From NCBI GenBank assembly GCA_016290325.1, contig JAEETL010000001.1, forward strand, positions 248,001 to 312,000: 64,000 nucleotides of DNA, given 5' to 3'. The DNA is from Muribaculaceae bacterium. GTDB lineage: Bacteria; Bacteroidota; Bacteroidia; Bacteroidales; Muribaculaceae. Positions 42,876 through 51,589 of the stretch are shown piece by piece (the stretch's first letter is position 1; every line of letters begins with the position of its first letter). The notes beneath the pieces were generated by a model, which worked only from the letters and a program-made list of their open reading frames with translations, was not told the origin of the DNA and did not search any database. The translations under genes and the position numbers were made by a program.

Positions 42876-43934
42876 ATGAAACAGTTCATCTCATTTGTCA
42901 TCAAGGAAGCGCGGCACATCGTTCGGGATAAGCGCACGATGCTCATCCTGTTCGGCATGCCCATCGTGCTGATGCTCATATTCGGCTTCGCTATCACTAC
43001 CGATGTGCGCAATGTGCGCACCGTCGTGGTCACCAGTTCGATGGATCATCTCACACGACAGGCTGTTGACCGCCTGGCGGCATCGGAGTATTTCACGATT
43101 ACTGCCGCCGTCGCCACACCACAGGAGGCGGAACGCCTCATCCGCAATCAAAAGGCCGACTTGGCTGTGGTATTCAGTGCTGACTTCGCCTCAAAGCGTG
43201 AGGGGGTACAATTCATCGTTGACGGTGCCGACCCCAATATGGCTCAGCAGTGGACCAACTATGCCACTGGGGTTATCACCAATATGGATGCTTCGCTAGT
43301 CAATGCCAAAATGCTCTACAACCCGCAAATGAAGTCGGCTTACAACTTTGTGCCGGCCATTATGGGTATGTTACTCATGCTGGTATGTGCGATGATGACT
43401 TCCATCTCGATTGTCCGTGAGAAGGAAAAGGGCACCATGGAGGTGCTGCTCGTCTCGCCCGTCAAGCCCATCATGATTATCATCGCCAAGGTGGTGCCCT
43501 ATCTGGTGTTGGCTTTTGTCATCCTAACAACGATACTCCTGATGGGTCGTTATGTGCTGGGCGTGCCGCTGCAAGGCTCTATCGTGTGGATTTATCTCGT
43601 GAGCACCATTTACATTGTCCTGGCACTCTCGTTAGGCCTGCTCATCAGCAATATCGCCACGAGCCAGCTCATGGCACTGTTGCTTTCGGCAATGGTGTTG
43701 CTGGTGCCCATCGTGATGCTTAGCGGCATGTTGTTTCCTGTTGAGTCTATGCCGCCCGTGCTGCAGTGGATATCAGCGATTGTGCCACCCCGCTATTACA
43801 TCCAGGCGATGCGCAAACTCATGATTATGGGCGTGGGCATCGGCGAGGTGATGCGCGAGGTGCTTATCCTCACGGGCATGACCGTCTTTCTGCTGGCTGT
43901 TGCCCTCAAGAAGTTTAACAAGAGACTGGAATGA
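42876..43934 (+). CDS. ABC-2 family permease (exporter operon 1, first)
   Basis: 352 residues from ATG 42876; a TTG at 42867 would overlap the ATPase gene. YhhJ/YbhS architecture: membrane helix near 22-45 (MLILFGMPIVLMLIFGFAIT), a large periplasmic domain (about 45-165) and five more helices, with the conserved REKEKGTMEVLLVSPVKP loop. Ends with ATGA overlap to the next permease, showing translational coupling. Likely substrate is a hydrophobic or amphipathic small molecule; not identifiable. Confidence 0.93.
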   Translation: MKQFISFVIKEARHIVRDKRTMLILFGMPIVLMLIFGFAITTDVRNVRTVVVTSSMDHLTRQAVDRLAASEYFTITAAVATPQEAERLIRNQKADLAVVFSADFASKREGVQFIVDGADPNMAQQWTNYATGVITNMDASLVNAKMLYNPQMKSAYNFVPAIMGMLLMLVCAMMTSISIVREKEKGTMEVLLVSPVKPIMIIIAKVVPYLVLAFVILTTILLMGRYVLGVPLQGSIVWIYLVSTIYIVLALSLGLLISNIATSQLMALLLSAMVLLVPIVMLSGMLFPVESMPPVLQWISAIVPPRYYIQAMRKLMIMGVGIGEVMREVLILTGMTVFLLAVALKKFNKRLE

Positions 43935-45028
43935 CCGCTATGAAGACGCTTAAATTTCTCATAAGGAAAGAGTTCCTGCAGATACGCCGCAACGCGTTCC
44001 TGCCGCGTCTCATTATAATCTTTCCCATCATGATGATGTGTGTCATGCCTTGGGTAATGAACATGGAGGTCAAGAATGTCATTGTTGATGTGGTCGATAA
44101 TGACCGCTCGACGCGCTCTCAACAACTGGTGCACAGTATTGAGGCTTCCAACTATTTCATCTTCAATGGCCAAATGCCCACTTATCAGGACGCGCTCAAT
44201 GATATTGAGATGAGTCGTGCCGATATTGTGGTGGTTATCCCCCAGCATTACAGCCGTGATTTGACTCAAGGGAAACAACCCCAGGTGCTTATTGCTGCCA
44301 ATGCGGTAAATGGTACCAAGGGAGCCATGGGAAGTGCCTATCTTACCCAGATTGTCACCGCCAATGCCATGGCTAATATATCATCTATCCAGTCGAGGGT
44401 TTCCACCTTGTTTCTTTATAACAAGGGGATGAATTTCAAGGTGTTCATGATACCTGCCCTGCTGGCGATTGTGCTGATGCTCATGTGCGGTTTCCTGCCC
44501 ACACTCAACATCGTGGGTGAGAAGGAGGCGGGAACCATCGAGCAGATAAATGTCACCCCAGTGCCCAAGTGGGCCTTTATCCTCGCCAAACTCATCCCTT
44601 ACTGGATGATTGCCTTGTTTGTCATCGTGGTTTGCCTGTTGCTCTCATGGCTCATTTATGGCATTACGTGTCAAGGTCCATTATGGCTTGTTTTCCTGTT
44701 AGCGATGGTGCTGGCGCTGTTTTGGAGTTCGTTCGGGCTGATTATCAGCAACTATAGCGACACGATGCAGCAAGCCATCTTTGTCATGTGGTTCTTTGTC
44801 GTGTTGATGCTGCTGTTGAGCGGCCTGTTCACGCCCACTCGCTCTATGCCTGACTGGGCTTATGCGACAACTTATGTCAATCCGATGCATTATTTCGTCG
44901 ATGCAATCCGCACGGTCTTTGTTCGTGGTGGCGGGCTGGGAAGCATTGCCCATCAGGTTCTGGCCTTGCTGGGCATATCATCGGTCATGGCCATTTGGGC
45001 GGTTAAAAGCTACAAGAAGAATAGTTGA
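43931..45028 (+). CDS. ABC-2 family permease (exporter operon 1, second)
   Basis: 365 residues, start codon overlapping the previous stop by four bases. Same layout as its partner: N-terminal helix (LPRLIIIFPIMMMCVMPWVM), periplasmic domain, five C-terminal helices, loop GEKEAGTIEQINVTPVPKWA. YbhR-like. Completes the heterodimeric exporter; no gene of evident substrate synthesis lies in the operon. Followed by a 70-base gap to the next promoter. Confidence 0.93.
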   Translation: MTAMKTLKFLIRKEFLQIRRNAFLPRLIIIFPIMMMCVMPWVMNMEVKNVIVDVVDNDRSTRSQQLVHSIEASNYFIFNGQMPTYQDALNDIEMSRADIVVVIPQHYSRDLTQGKQPQVLIAANAVNGTKGAMGSAYLTQIVTANAMANISSIQSRVSTLFLYNKGMNFKVFMIPALLAIVLMLMCGFLPTLNIVGEKEAGTIEQINVTPVPKWAFILAKLIPYWMIALFVIVVCLLLSWLIYGITCQGPLWLVFLLAMVLALFWSSFGLIISNYSDTMQQAIFVMWFFVVLMLLLSGLFTPTRSMPDWAYATTYVNPMHYFVDAIRTVFVRGGGLGSIAHQVLALLGISSVMAIWAVKSYKKNS

Positions 45029-45043
45029 GATTTTAGTGGGATT

Positions 45044-45075
45044 CTTGCCGTTTTGAAAATATTGTTGTAACTTTG
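45044..45075 (+). promoter_or_regulatory. promoter of CotH-dockerin gene
   Basis: CTTG ending at 45047, 20-base spacer, TAACTTTG at 45068-45075. Confidence 0.55.
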
Positions 45076-45112
45076 TCCCGCTTAGTTACATAACTACACA
45101 TTGTCTAGGAAT

Positions 45113-47050
45113 ATGAATGATAGATGTCATATGTGCTCCATTCAACGTGCAGACATGAGGGTGATTGTTCTTGTTTTAGTGGCAATTCTCCTGATGGCAC
45201 CTTCGATCCATGCAACTAAATACTTCACTTTCACCGACGGTCATGTGCATGTTTTCCCTACTGCCTACATCTTGAGCATCTCAACAAGATATGATGTTGT
45301 TACCGTCACCGACCGCCATGGTGGAACCTATGTATATAACCGTGCTGATATCGTCTCGATTGAAAATGAGCTTTCAAAGGAGCTGCCCACGTTCACGTCC
45401 TATCTGTTTGACAACAAGTACAATTATCAGGTTCCTATCGATGCGATAGGGCTCATTACAAATGATCAAGTCAATGCTAGCGTCGCTGGCATCGGCAAGA
45501 GATTGACCGCTACATTTACCTTGTCTGACAACGCCGCGCGCGCCTATGTGAATGGAGTGGAACAAACGAGTGCAGTGAGCCGCCTGCGCTTTGATTCGAG
45601 CGTTCAATACACGGTGGGTTATCCGGGTGACATGATACTCAGTTTATCTAGTGAGGGAGAATATGTCATGATGCCTTTTGGCCGGCTGTATACTGTTACT
45701 GCCGATTTCCTGACCGACCATAGCTCGTCGGTTCCACGCATTGATATCAATACGGTGGATGGAGTGAACATCGTTAGCAAGGAGGAATATGTTGATGCCG
45801 AGATCATCATTGACGGAGCCGGGGTTTTCCCTTCAATGACCGATTCGGTGAAAATCCGTGGCAGGGGTAATACGTCGTGGTCACCCAACCCTGCCGCCAA
45901 GAACCCTTACCGTCTCAAGTTTAGTGAAAAGGTGAAGCCTTTTGGCCTTACCAAGGGTAAAAATTGGGTGCTGCTTGCTAATAAGCAGTATGGATCGATG
46001 CTGACAACTGCTGTCGGAATGAAGGCGGCTAGCCTGATAGGCGTCGTTGCAGCTAATCATGTGATTCCTGTTGATCTGTATATCAATGGCACATATAAGG
46101 GCAATTACAATTTCTCCGAGAAAGTGGGGGCTTCAAACAACAGCGTGGATTTGGACGATGAGACGGTTGCAGCCTTACTGGAACTGGATTATTATTTTGA
46201 TGAGGCCGATAACCAGAAATTCCGTTCCGATCCGTGCAACATCCCGGTCAATGTCAAGCATCCCGAGTTTGACGAGGACGTGACCTTCCTCACGTTGACT
46301 GAGATCCAATCGCGTTTTAATGCCTTTGTGAGTGCCGCTAACAATGGTGAAGATCTGGCCGATTATGTGGATATTGACAAACTGGCCCGCTACATGATGT
46401 TTAATGAACTGGCATGCAATAAGGAGATTTACCACCCTAAGAGCTTGTTCTGTTATTGGGAAAGTGTGCCAGATAATGCCAGCAAACTTGTTTTTGGTCC
46501 TGCTTGGGATTTTGACTGGGCTTTTGGCTACGCCCAAGGTGCGTCCGACAGTTATTTCAACAATCTGATCAATTACGATTACTTTAACCTCCCATACATG
46601 GGGTTGCAGTATCAGTTCGTCAGTGGCCTGGGTAAAGACCAGCAGGTTTCGTACCGCATGTTTCAGTTGTGGTGGGATTTCATTGGTGATGGATTGGATG
46701 AGTTGTGTGAGTTCTGCCAGGATTATTATGATTACGCGGCCCCATCACTGATAAATAGCAAGAGGGCGTATGCCGATCCCACCGACTATCGTGTTCAAGC
46801 AACTCAGGCGGTGAATTGGTTAAGACAACGCGCTGACCTCATTTACCAAAGGTTGAAATCGTTGCATATGATTCCTGGAGATCTTGACGGCGATGGCAAC
46901 GTGACGATAAATGATGTTGTAATTCTCATTGATTACATATTAGATGGAACAACCGACCCGTTTACTGAAATGGTGGCTGATGTCGATGGTGATGGCTTTG
47001 TGGCAATCACCGATTTGACCGTCTTGATTGATGAGTTGTTTGCCCAATAA
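45113..47050 (+). CDS. secreted CotH-family protein with C-terminal dockerin pair (second)
   Basis: 645 residues from ATG 45113; the signal peptide proper starts at a later ATG (45155, MRVIVLVLVAILLMAPSIHA), which may be the true start. A beta-rich N-terminal half precedes a CotH kinase-like domain at about 245-560: SVKIRGRGNTSWSPNP, NPYRLKF, KNWVLLAN, VDLYINGTYKGNYNFSEKVG and the metal-site motif PAWDFDWAFGY. The end carries two dockerin repeats (GDLDGDGNVTINDVVILID; DVDGDGFVAITDLTVLID) finishing four residues before the stop. Followed by a gene encoding a cohesin-like protein, a suggestive neighbour. Confidence 0.88.
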   Translation: MNDRCHMCSIQRADMRVIVLVLVAILLMAPSIHATKYFTFTDGHVHVFPTAYILSISTRYDVVTVTDRHGGTYVYNRADIVSIENELSKELPTFTSYLFDNKYNYQVPIDAIGLITNDQVNASVAGIGKRLTATFTLSDNAARAYVNGVEQTSAVSRLRFDSSVQYTVGYPGDMILSLSSEGEYVMMPFGRLYTVTADFLTDHSSSVPRIDINTVDGVNIVSKEEYVDAEIIIDGAGVFPSMTDSVKIRGRGNTSWSPNPAAKNPYRLKFSEKVKPFGLTKGKNWVLLANKQYGSMLTTAVGMKAASLIGVVAANHVIPVDLYINGTYKGNYNFSEKVGASNNSVDLDDETVAALLELDYYFDEADNQKFRSDPCNIPVNVKHPEFDEDVTFLTLTEIQSRFNAFVSAANNGEDLADYVDIDKLARYMMFNELACNKEIYHPKSLFCYWESVPDNASKLVFGPAWDFDWAFGYAQGASDSYFNNLINYDYFNLPYMGLQYQFVSGLGKDQQVSYRMFQLWWDFIGDGLDELCEFCQDYYDYAAPSLINSKRAYADPTDYRVQATQAVNWLRQRADLIYQRLKSLHMIPGDLDGDGNVTINDVVILIDYILDGTTDPFTEMVADVDGDGFVAITDLTVLIDELFAQ

Positions 47051-47098
47051 TCCTCTCCATCTCTGATAGCCCCTTGTCTATAGAATTGTATGTGGAAT

Positions 47099-47129
47099 TT
47101 TGTTGTTCTGAAAAGTTATTGTAATTTTG
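47099..47129 (+). promoter_or_regulatory. promoter of cohesin-like protein gene
   Basis: TTTG at 47099-47102, 19-base spacer, TAATTTTG at 47122-47129; 28 bases before ATG 47158. Confidence 0.75.
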
Positions 47130-47157
47130 CACTGTAAGGTTAAAAAATCAGGTGAAA

Positions 47158-47778
47158 ATGAGACGATTCTTGATGATAATATTGGCTGCGGTGTTTACGC
47201 TCGCGGCTGTAGCACAAAGGAACAGGATATATATCGAGGATTTTGAGATTTATCCCGACTCAACCATTACTGTACCCGTCATGTTGGCTAATATGGATTC
47301 CACGCGAGGCATCCAGTTCAATATCACATTGCCTAGTGGACTCAAAATATTAGAGTGCAATTTGACCCCCTATGCCGATGAATATGACATGTTCCTTTTC
47401 CAAAACAGCACTGCTAGCGGGACAACAATTGGTATGTATCCTCTTTCAAGGGTCTGCTTTCCTCCCGACACCATGGCTGTGTTGATGATAGAATTTAAAG
47501 CCAAGTCTGATTTTGCGGGTGGTGAGATAATCTTGTGGAAATGTAGGGGCTCTACAATGGAGAACACAACTATTATTATTGGTAATGATACCACGATGGT
47601 AACGTTACCCTCTAGCTCCCTTATTGGCATCCCTATAGACAATCGCCCTGATGGAGACCAATACTTTAATTTGTTAGGGCAACCCATCCCTTCTGCCGAT
47701 AGTGTGCCTGTCGCTGTGCGTGTGACTACTAGGCCCGATGGCACTATTGATTCACGTAAAGTGGCACAAATGCGTTAG
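47158..47778 (+). CDS. secreted cohesin-like protein with type IX-like C-terminus
   Basis: 206 residues from ATG 47158 (GTG at 47152 is an alternative). Signal peptide about 1-19 (VFTLAAVAQ). Residues about 22-150 have the strand order of a cohesin/jelly-roll: IYIEDFEIYPDSTITVPVML, ANMDSTRGIQFNITLPSGLK, then later TMAVLMIEFKAKSDFAGGEI and ILWKCRGS. The opening 'VPVMLANM...GIQFNITLPSGLKI' closely mirrors the first strands of type I cohesins. The C-terminal 45 residues (DQYFNLLGQPIPSAD, VPVAVRVTTRPDGTIDSRK) resemble a type IX sorting tail. If real, it could hold dockerin-tagged proteins at the surface. Fold call is by eye; moderately sure. Confidence 0.6.
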   Translation: MRRFLMIILAAVFTLAAVAQRNRIYIEDFEIYPDSTITVPVMLANMDSTRGIQFNITLPSGLKILECNLTPYADEYDMFLFQNSTASGTTIGMYPLSRVCFPPDTMAVLMIEFKAKSDFAGGEIILWKCRGSTMENTTIIIGNDTTMVTLPSSSLIGIPIDNRPDGDQYFNLLGQPIPSADSVPVAVRVTTRPDGTIDSRKVAQMR

Positions 47779-47876
47779 GGCATTTTGCGCCATGCACATT
47801 GGCAACCAGCATTAAACTTCTTGGACCGATTGGTGTCTAATGTGAAAAATTCACTTTAGATAAATTGACGTGTGTG

Positions 47877-48623
47877 ATGAAAAGGCTATTGACAACTGTT
47901 TTGCTCATGGTGGCGATCGTGCTGCCGCAGCAGGCATTTGGGCGTGACTACAGCAACGAGACGCTCAATTACGAGATCGTGTATCATTGGGGCATGATTT
48001 GGAAACATGCCGCCGATGCCACTTTGAATATACGTAAATCAGGCAACGGCTATAAAGCCCAACTCACGGGCAAGACCCGCTCATGGGCCGATAAGGTCTA
48101 TCCAGTGCGCGACACGCTCAAGTGTACACTCAACGCCGACTTGAAGCCCTTGGTTTATGAAAAACTGACCCATGAGAAAGATTACTATGCTCGCGACGTG
48201 GTCAAGTTCTCTTATAACTACAGCCACACCAATGCCCACTGCACCCGTTACCGCAAGAGCGGCACGACCACCATTGACTTGAGCGCCAAGGCACAGGCCT
48301 ATGACATGCTCAGCGTCTTTTATATGCTGCGCAACCTCAACTATGACGAGTTAGCCCGCAACAAGAACTACACGACGGTCATCTTCTCGGGCAAGGAGAA
48401 GGAATACCTGACCATCAACTATAAGGGTGTCGAGAGCATCAAGATGCGCGACGGCAGCAAGCGTCAAGCCCATTGCATCACCTTCCGCTTCACCCAAAAG
48501 GGCGGTAAACAGTCCAGCGACAATATCACCGTGTGGATGGCTACCGACGACAGCCGCATCCCCTTGCTGCTGGTCGGCAAGCTCCCCGTCGGCGAGGTCA
48601 AGTGCTACTACACCGCTAAGTAA
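47877..48623 (+). CDS. DUF3108 family secreted protein
   Basis: 248 residues from ATG 47877 (a TTG at 47865 would add four residues). Signal peptide about 1-22 (VLPQQAFG). The mature part matches the Bacteroidota DUF3108 layout: NETLNYEIVYHWGMIWKHAA at the start, CTLNADLKPLVYEKLTHEKD, and the end TVWMATDDSRIPLLLVGKLP followed by GEVKCYY. Predicted periplasmic beta-barrel-like lipocalin-type fold; function unknown. About 100 bases after the cohesin-like gene and probably separately transcribed. Hairpin at 48670-48696 follows. Confidence 0.85.
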   Translation: MKRLLTTVLLMVAIVLPQQAFGRDYSNETLNYEIVYHWGMIWKHAADATLNIRKSGNGYKAQLTGKTRSWADKVYPVRDTLKCTLNADLKPLVYEKLTHEKDYYARDVVKFSYNYSHTNAHCTRYRKSGTTTIDLSAKAQAYDMLSVFYMLRNLNYDELARNKNYTTVIFSGKEKEYLTINYKGVESIKMRDGSKRQAHCITFRFTQKGGKQSSDNITVWMATDDSRIPLLLVGKLPVGEVKCYYTAK

Positions 48624-48669
48624 CTTATACCGATGATTAAGCAATAGTCGTTGGAGATTTTTAAAAAGC

Positions 48670-48696
48670 GTAGCGCATCCAAACAGGGTGCGCTAC
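48670..48696 (+). terminator. hairpin behind DUF3108 gene
   Basis: GTAGCGCA(T)CC pairs with GG(G)TGCGCTAC around AAACA; weak T tail (TTAATTATT). Confidence 0.55.
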
Positions 48697-48732
48697 TTAA
48701 TTATTGGTTAATGTCGGTGATTGACAAAGAAA

Positions 48733-48778
48733 GCGGTTATAATCGCGAGAAGAGTTATAAGACCGCGACTATAACCGC
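48733..48778. terminator. inverted repeat near end of TonB-like gene
   Basis: GCGGTTATA(A)TCGCG (48733-48747) pairs with CGCGA(C)TATAACCGC (48764-48778). 49 bases beyond the minus-strand stop at 48827; probably ends the sigma-factor operon. Confidence 0.55.
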
Positions 48779-48826
48779 AAAAAGCAGGTTTACTGTAGTG
48801 AAGAGAAGATGGCTATGTCGGTCTTG

Positions 48827-51511
48827 TCATTCTTTCTTCTTGGCGTCGAGGTGGTAGGTGAACGAGATGCCGATGTAGTGGTGCAGCGTGTCCTGCCACT
48901 CGTTGGTCTGCTGATAGGCAGTCTGGCTACTCCAGCGATAGTCATCCTGGTTAAGAATGTCCTCGGCAAAGAGCCTGACGTTGCCCTTGTTCTTCAGGAT
49001 TTTCCAAGTGACGGAAGCATCCCAGAGCAGACGGTTCCGGTTCATGCCGTTGGAGGCATAGCCGCGCCGCATATACTCGGTAAGTCCTGTGGTGAACACA
49101 AAGTTGCGGTGGTTGGCCTCAAACTCCATGCCGTAGTTGTTGTTCCACAGTGTCGTGTTCTGGATTGGCGACTGCGAGAAACGCAAGCGGTCGGCATTGA
49201 GTTCGGCAAAGACAGCGGCCTTGATCCAGTTATGGTCAAATGACACGGTCAGTTTGTCCTTGGGGTGAACGCTCGTCTGACGGTTTAGGATGCGCTCCTC
49301 GTGAGAGGGCAGCATGGTCAAGTAACCGTAGTAACGTCCTCCTGTAACTTTGAGGTCGTTCTGCAGGCGAAAGTAGTTGTCCAGGCCGTGGTCATAGTTG
49401 AGATTCACTTCCCACGTGCGGCTACCGGGCACCGACTCGGGACGGCTTGTATAGACGTTTGTCGCCGGGTCATAACTGAGCGCCGTGATGTTGCTGTGGT
49501 CTGATGTGCTGCATTTGGCGTTGAAGCCGATGGACAGTTGCCTGCTGGGTATCACAGCCTTATAGGCAAACTGAAATTCGTTGGTGTGGCTGTCCTTCAG
49601 ATCAGGATTACCTCCGGTGATGAACAGCGGGTCACTCAAGTCACGATAGCCGATGGTCTGGAGCAGTTCGGGACGCGTGGTCTTGTAACTATAGTTCAAC
49701 TCCAGGTTCATGCCGCTGTTCATCTTCCATGAGAACTTGAACGACGGCTCGACTTTGAAGCGGTTCCTGACGGCTGTCGTGTCGAGCATCGCACGGGTGT
49801 AGTCCTGATGCTCACGGCTCCAATTCAAGGCCGCACTGGGCAGCAGCTGTACCTGACCGATGTTAATTGTCGAGCCAGCAGTGATGGTGTGTCCCATGCT
49901 GTGGTAACGGTTGCTGAACGAGTTGGCGGCATCGGCCACGCCGTCGGTGGTGAAATCCCTGTCAATCCGATTGTTGATATAATCTAATCGATAGGTCATA
50001 TTGAGCATCCATTGTTTGGTCAGCCATTGTTGGTAAAACATACTACCGTTTGATATAAACGTTGATGAAGGCTCAATGGCACATTGGCTGATAGCCGATG
50101 AATTGTTGCCCGAATAATCGGTAATGCTGCGGTCTATCCACTGCTTGCTCTTGCTGTTAGTATAGTTCAGCATTCCAGAAAGTGTGAGGGAACCGTCCTT
50201 GATAAAGTGCGTCCAGTTGCCGGCAGTGTTGATTGTAGTCTCGTGCCCACGGTTCAGTGAGTTTACTCGCTGATTGATGGTAGGAATGTAGCCGTTGCCT
50301 GAGTCGACCGACTGCACCGTCTCCCATCGGTTGGTGGAACGGTTGTTTTTGTATTCCAATTGTGCCCATAGGAAGAAAGTGTTCATCGTGTCGGGTCTCC
50401 ATCGCATCATGCCCAGGACTGTCGGGTTCAACAAGTGGCTGCGGTCAAAGCCTGTAATCTTGTTATAGCTTTGAGCCTCACCGGGGAAGTAATTCTCGGT
50501 TTCGCTGCCCGAGTTTTTCCATTGGTCGTCATGCGCCAGTCCGCCGCTGATGCTGTAGTAGCTTTTCAGCGTCTTGTCGCCCTGCTCACGGGTCCAGTTA
50601 TGCTGGTATCCGCCCGAAATGCCTTGCTCCTGGCCCAGGCCGAAACCTGAATTGAGCGTAGATTGGCCTTTATATCGCCTGTGCCGTTTGGCAACGTTAT
50701 TGGCGTCACCGAAAACCATGACCGGGTCATTCTTGGAGAGACGGTTCATCTGGACCTCGGCCTCGTAGTGGTCGTTAGTCCTGTAGGCTGCCGTGACGTC
50801 TCCATACCAGCGGTCGAGGAATCCCGGCTTGATGGTCAGGTCCAGCACCATGTCCTCCTCGCCGTCGTCCTTTCCGGTACGTTCCTTGAGCTCCGACGCC
50901 TTGTTGTAGGCCTTGATGTTCTGCACGGCTTCGGCAGGCAGTTGGCTGACCAGAGCATCGCCGCCGAAGAGGCTCTCGCCGTCCATCGTCAGGCGGATGG
51001 GCTTGCCGTTCCACCACAGTTTGCCATTGGCATCCGTCTCGACGCCAGGAAGTTGCCTGATGAGTTCGTCGAGACGGGCACCCTCTTGCAGCCTGAAGGC
51101 CGACGGATTGAACACGATGGTATCGCCATGCATCGTGAACCGCTTTGCATGGCCCGTGACCTCGACCATCTGCAGCATCTGTGAGGACATCTTCAACTCG
51201 ATGGCACCGATCTCGAGCGTGTCCTTGCGGCTATCGGAAAGCGCCATGACATTTTTCTTCTTGTTGTAATAGCCCAGCATAGACACCTCTAACTCTACGC
51301 GCCCGTTGGTATAGAACGAGAATCGGCCAAGCGAGTCGGCTATCACGGTACTGCCCGAATAACTGGTTTCACCGATTTGCTGCATGTACTGAACCGTAGC
51401 GCCAGGCAGGGTTTCCCGGGTATCGGTGTCGATGACGCGCCCGCTGATGATGTCTGCTTGAGCGAATAAAATATTGAAAACTAGTAAAATAGTCGCAAAA
51501 AAGTATTTCAT
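48827..51511 (-). CDS. TonB-receptor-like outer-membrane protein (OMP_b-brl_3 type)
   Basis: 894 residues. Signal peptide about 1-19 (ILFAQA). Residues about 20-105: CarboxypepD_reg-like domain (ISGRVIDTDTRETLPGATVQ). About 110-220: degenerate plug (GARLDELIRQLPGVETDANG, KPIRLTMDGESLFGGDALVS). The remainder is a large beta-barrel ending in ISFTYHLDAKKKE. This is the outer-membrane beta-barrel family that often accompanies ECF sigma factors. Last gene of the sigma operon, 78 bases behind the previous stop. Probably imports or senses an external ligand. Confidence 0.88.
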   Translation of the reverse strand: MKYFFATILLVFNILFAQADIISGRVIDTDTRETLPGATVQYMQQIGETSYSGSTVIADSLGRFSFYTNGRVELEVSMLGYYNKKKNVMALSDSRKDTLEIGAIELKMSSQMLQMVEVTGHAKRFTMHGDTIVFNPSAFRLQEGARLDELIRQLPGVETDANGKLWWNGKPIRLTMDGESLFGGDALVSQLPAEAVQNIKAYNKASELKERTGKDDGEEDMVLDLTIKPGFLDRWYGDVTAAYRTNDHYEAEVQMNRLSKNDPVMVFGDANNVAKRHRRYKGQSTLNSGFGLGQEQGISGGYQHNWTREQGDKTLKSYYSISGGLAHDDQWKNSGSETENYFPGEAQSYNKITGFDRSHLLNPTVLGMMRWRPDTMNTFFLWAQLEYKNNRSTNRWETVQSVDSGNGYIPTINQRVNSLNRGHETTINTAGNWTHFIKDGSLTLSGMLNYTNSKSKQWIDRSITDYSGNNSSAISQCAIEPSSTFISNGSMFYQQWLTKQWMLNMTYRLDYINNRIDRDFTTDGVADAANSFSNRYHSMGHTITAGSTINIGQVQLLPSAALNWSREHQDYTRAMLDTTAVRNRFKVEPSFKFSWKMNSGMNLELNYSYKTTRPELLQTIGYRDLSDPLFITGGNPDLKDSHTNEFQFAYKAVIPSRQLSIGFNAKCSTSDHSNITALSYDPATNVYTSRPESVPGSRTWEVNLNYDHGLDNYFRLQNDLKVTGGRYYGYLTMLPSHEERILNRQTSVHPKDKLTVSFDHNWIKAAVFAELNADRLRFSQSPIQNTTLWNNNYGMEFEANHRNFVFTTGLTEYMRRGYASNGMNRNRLLWDASVTWKILKNKGNVRLFAEDILNQDDYRWSSQTAYQQTNEWQDTLHHYIGISFTYHLDAKKKE

Positions 51512-51589
51512 GTTTGAGCGTAGTTATGGCTGTTTCATGTAATTTTTCACATGAAACAAAGGGTTAAATGTTGATATGATTAATGGCGG

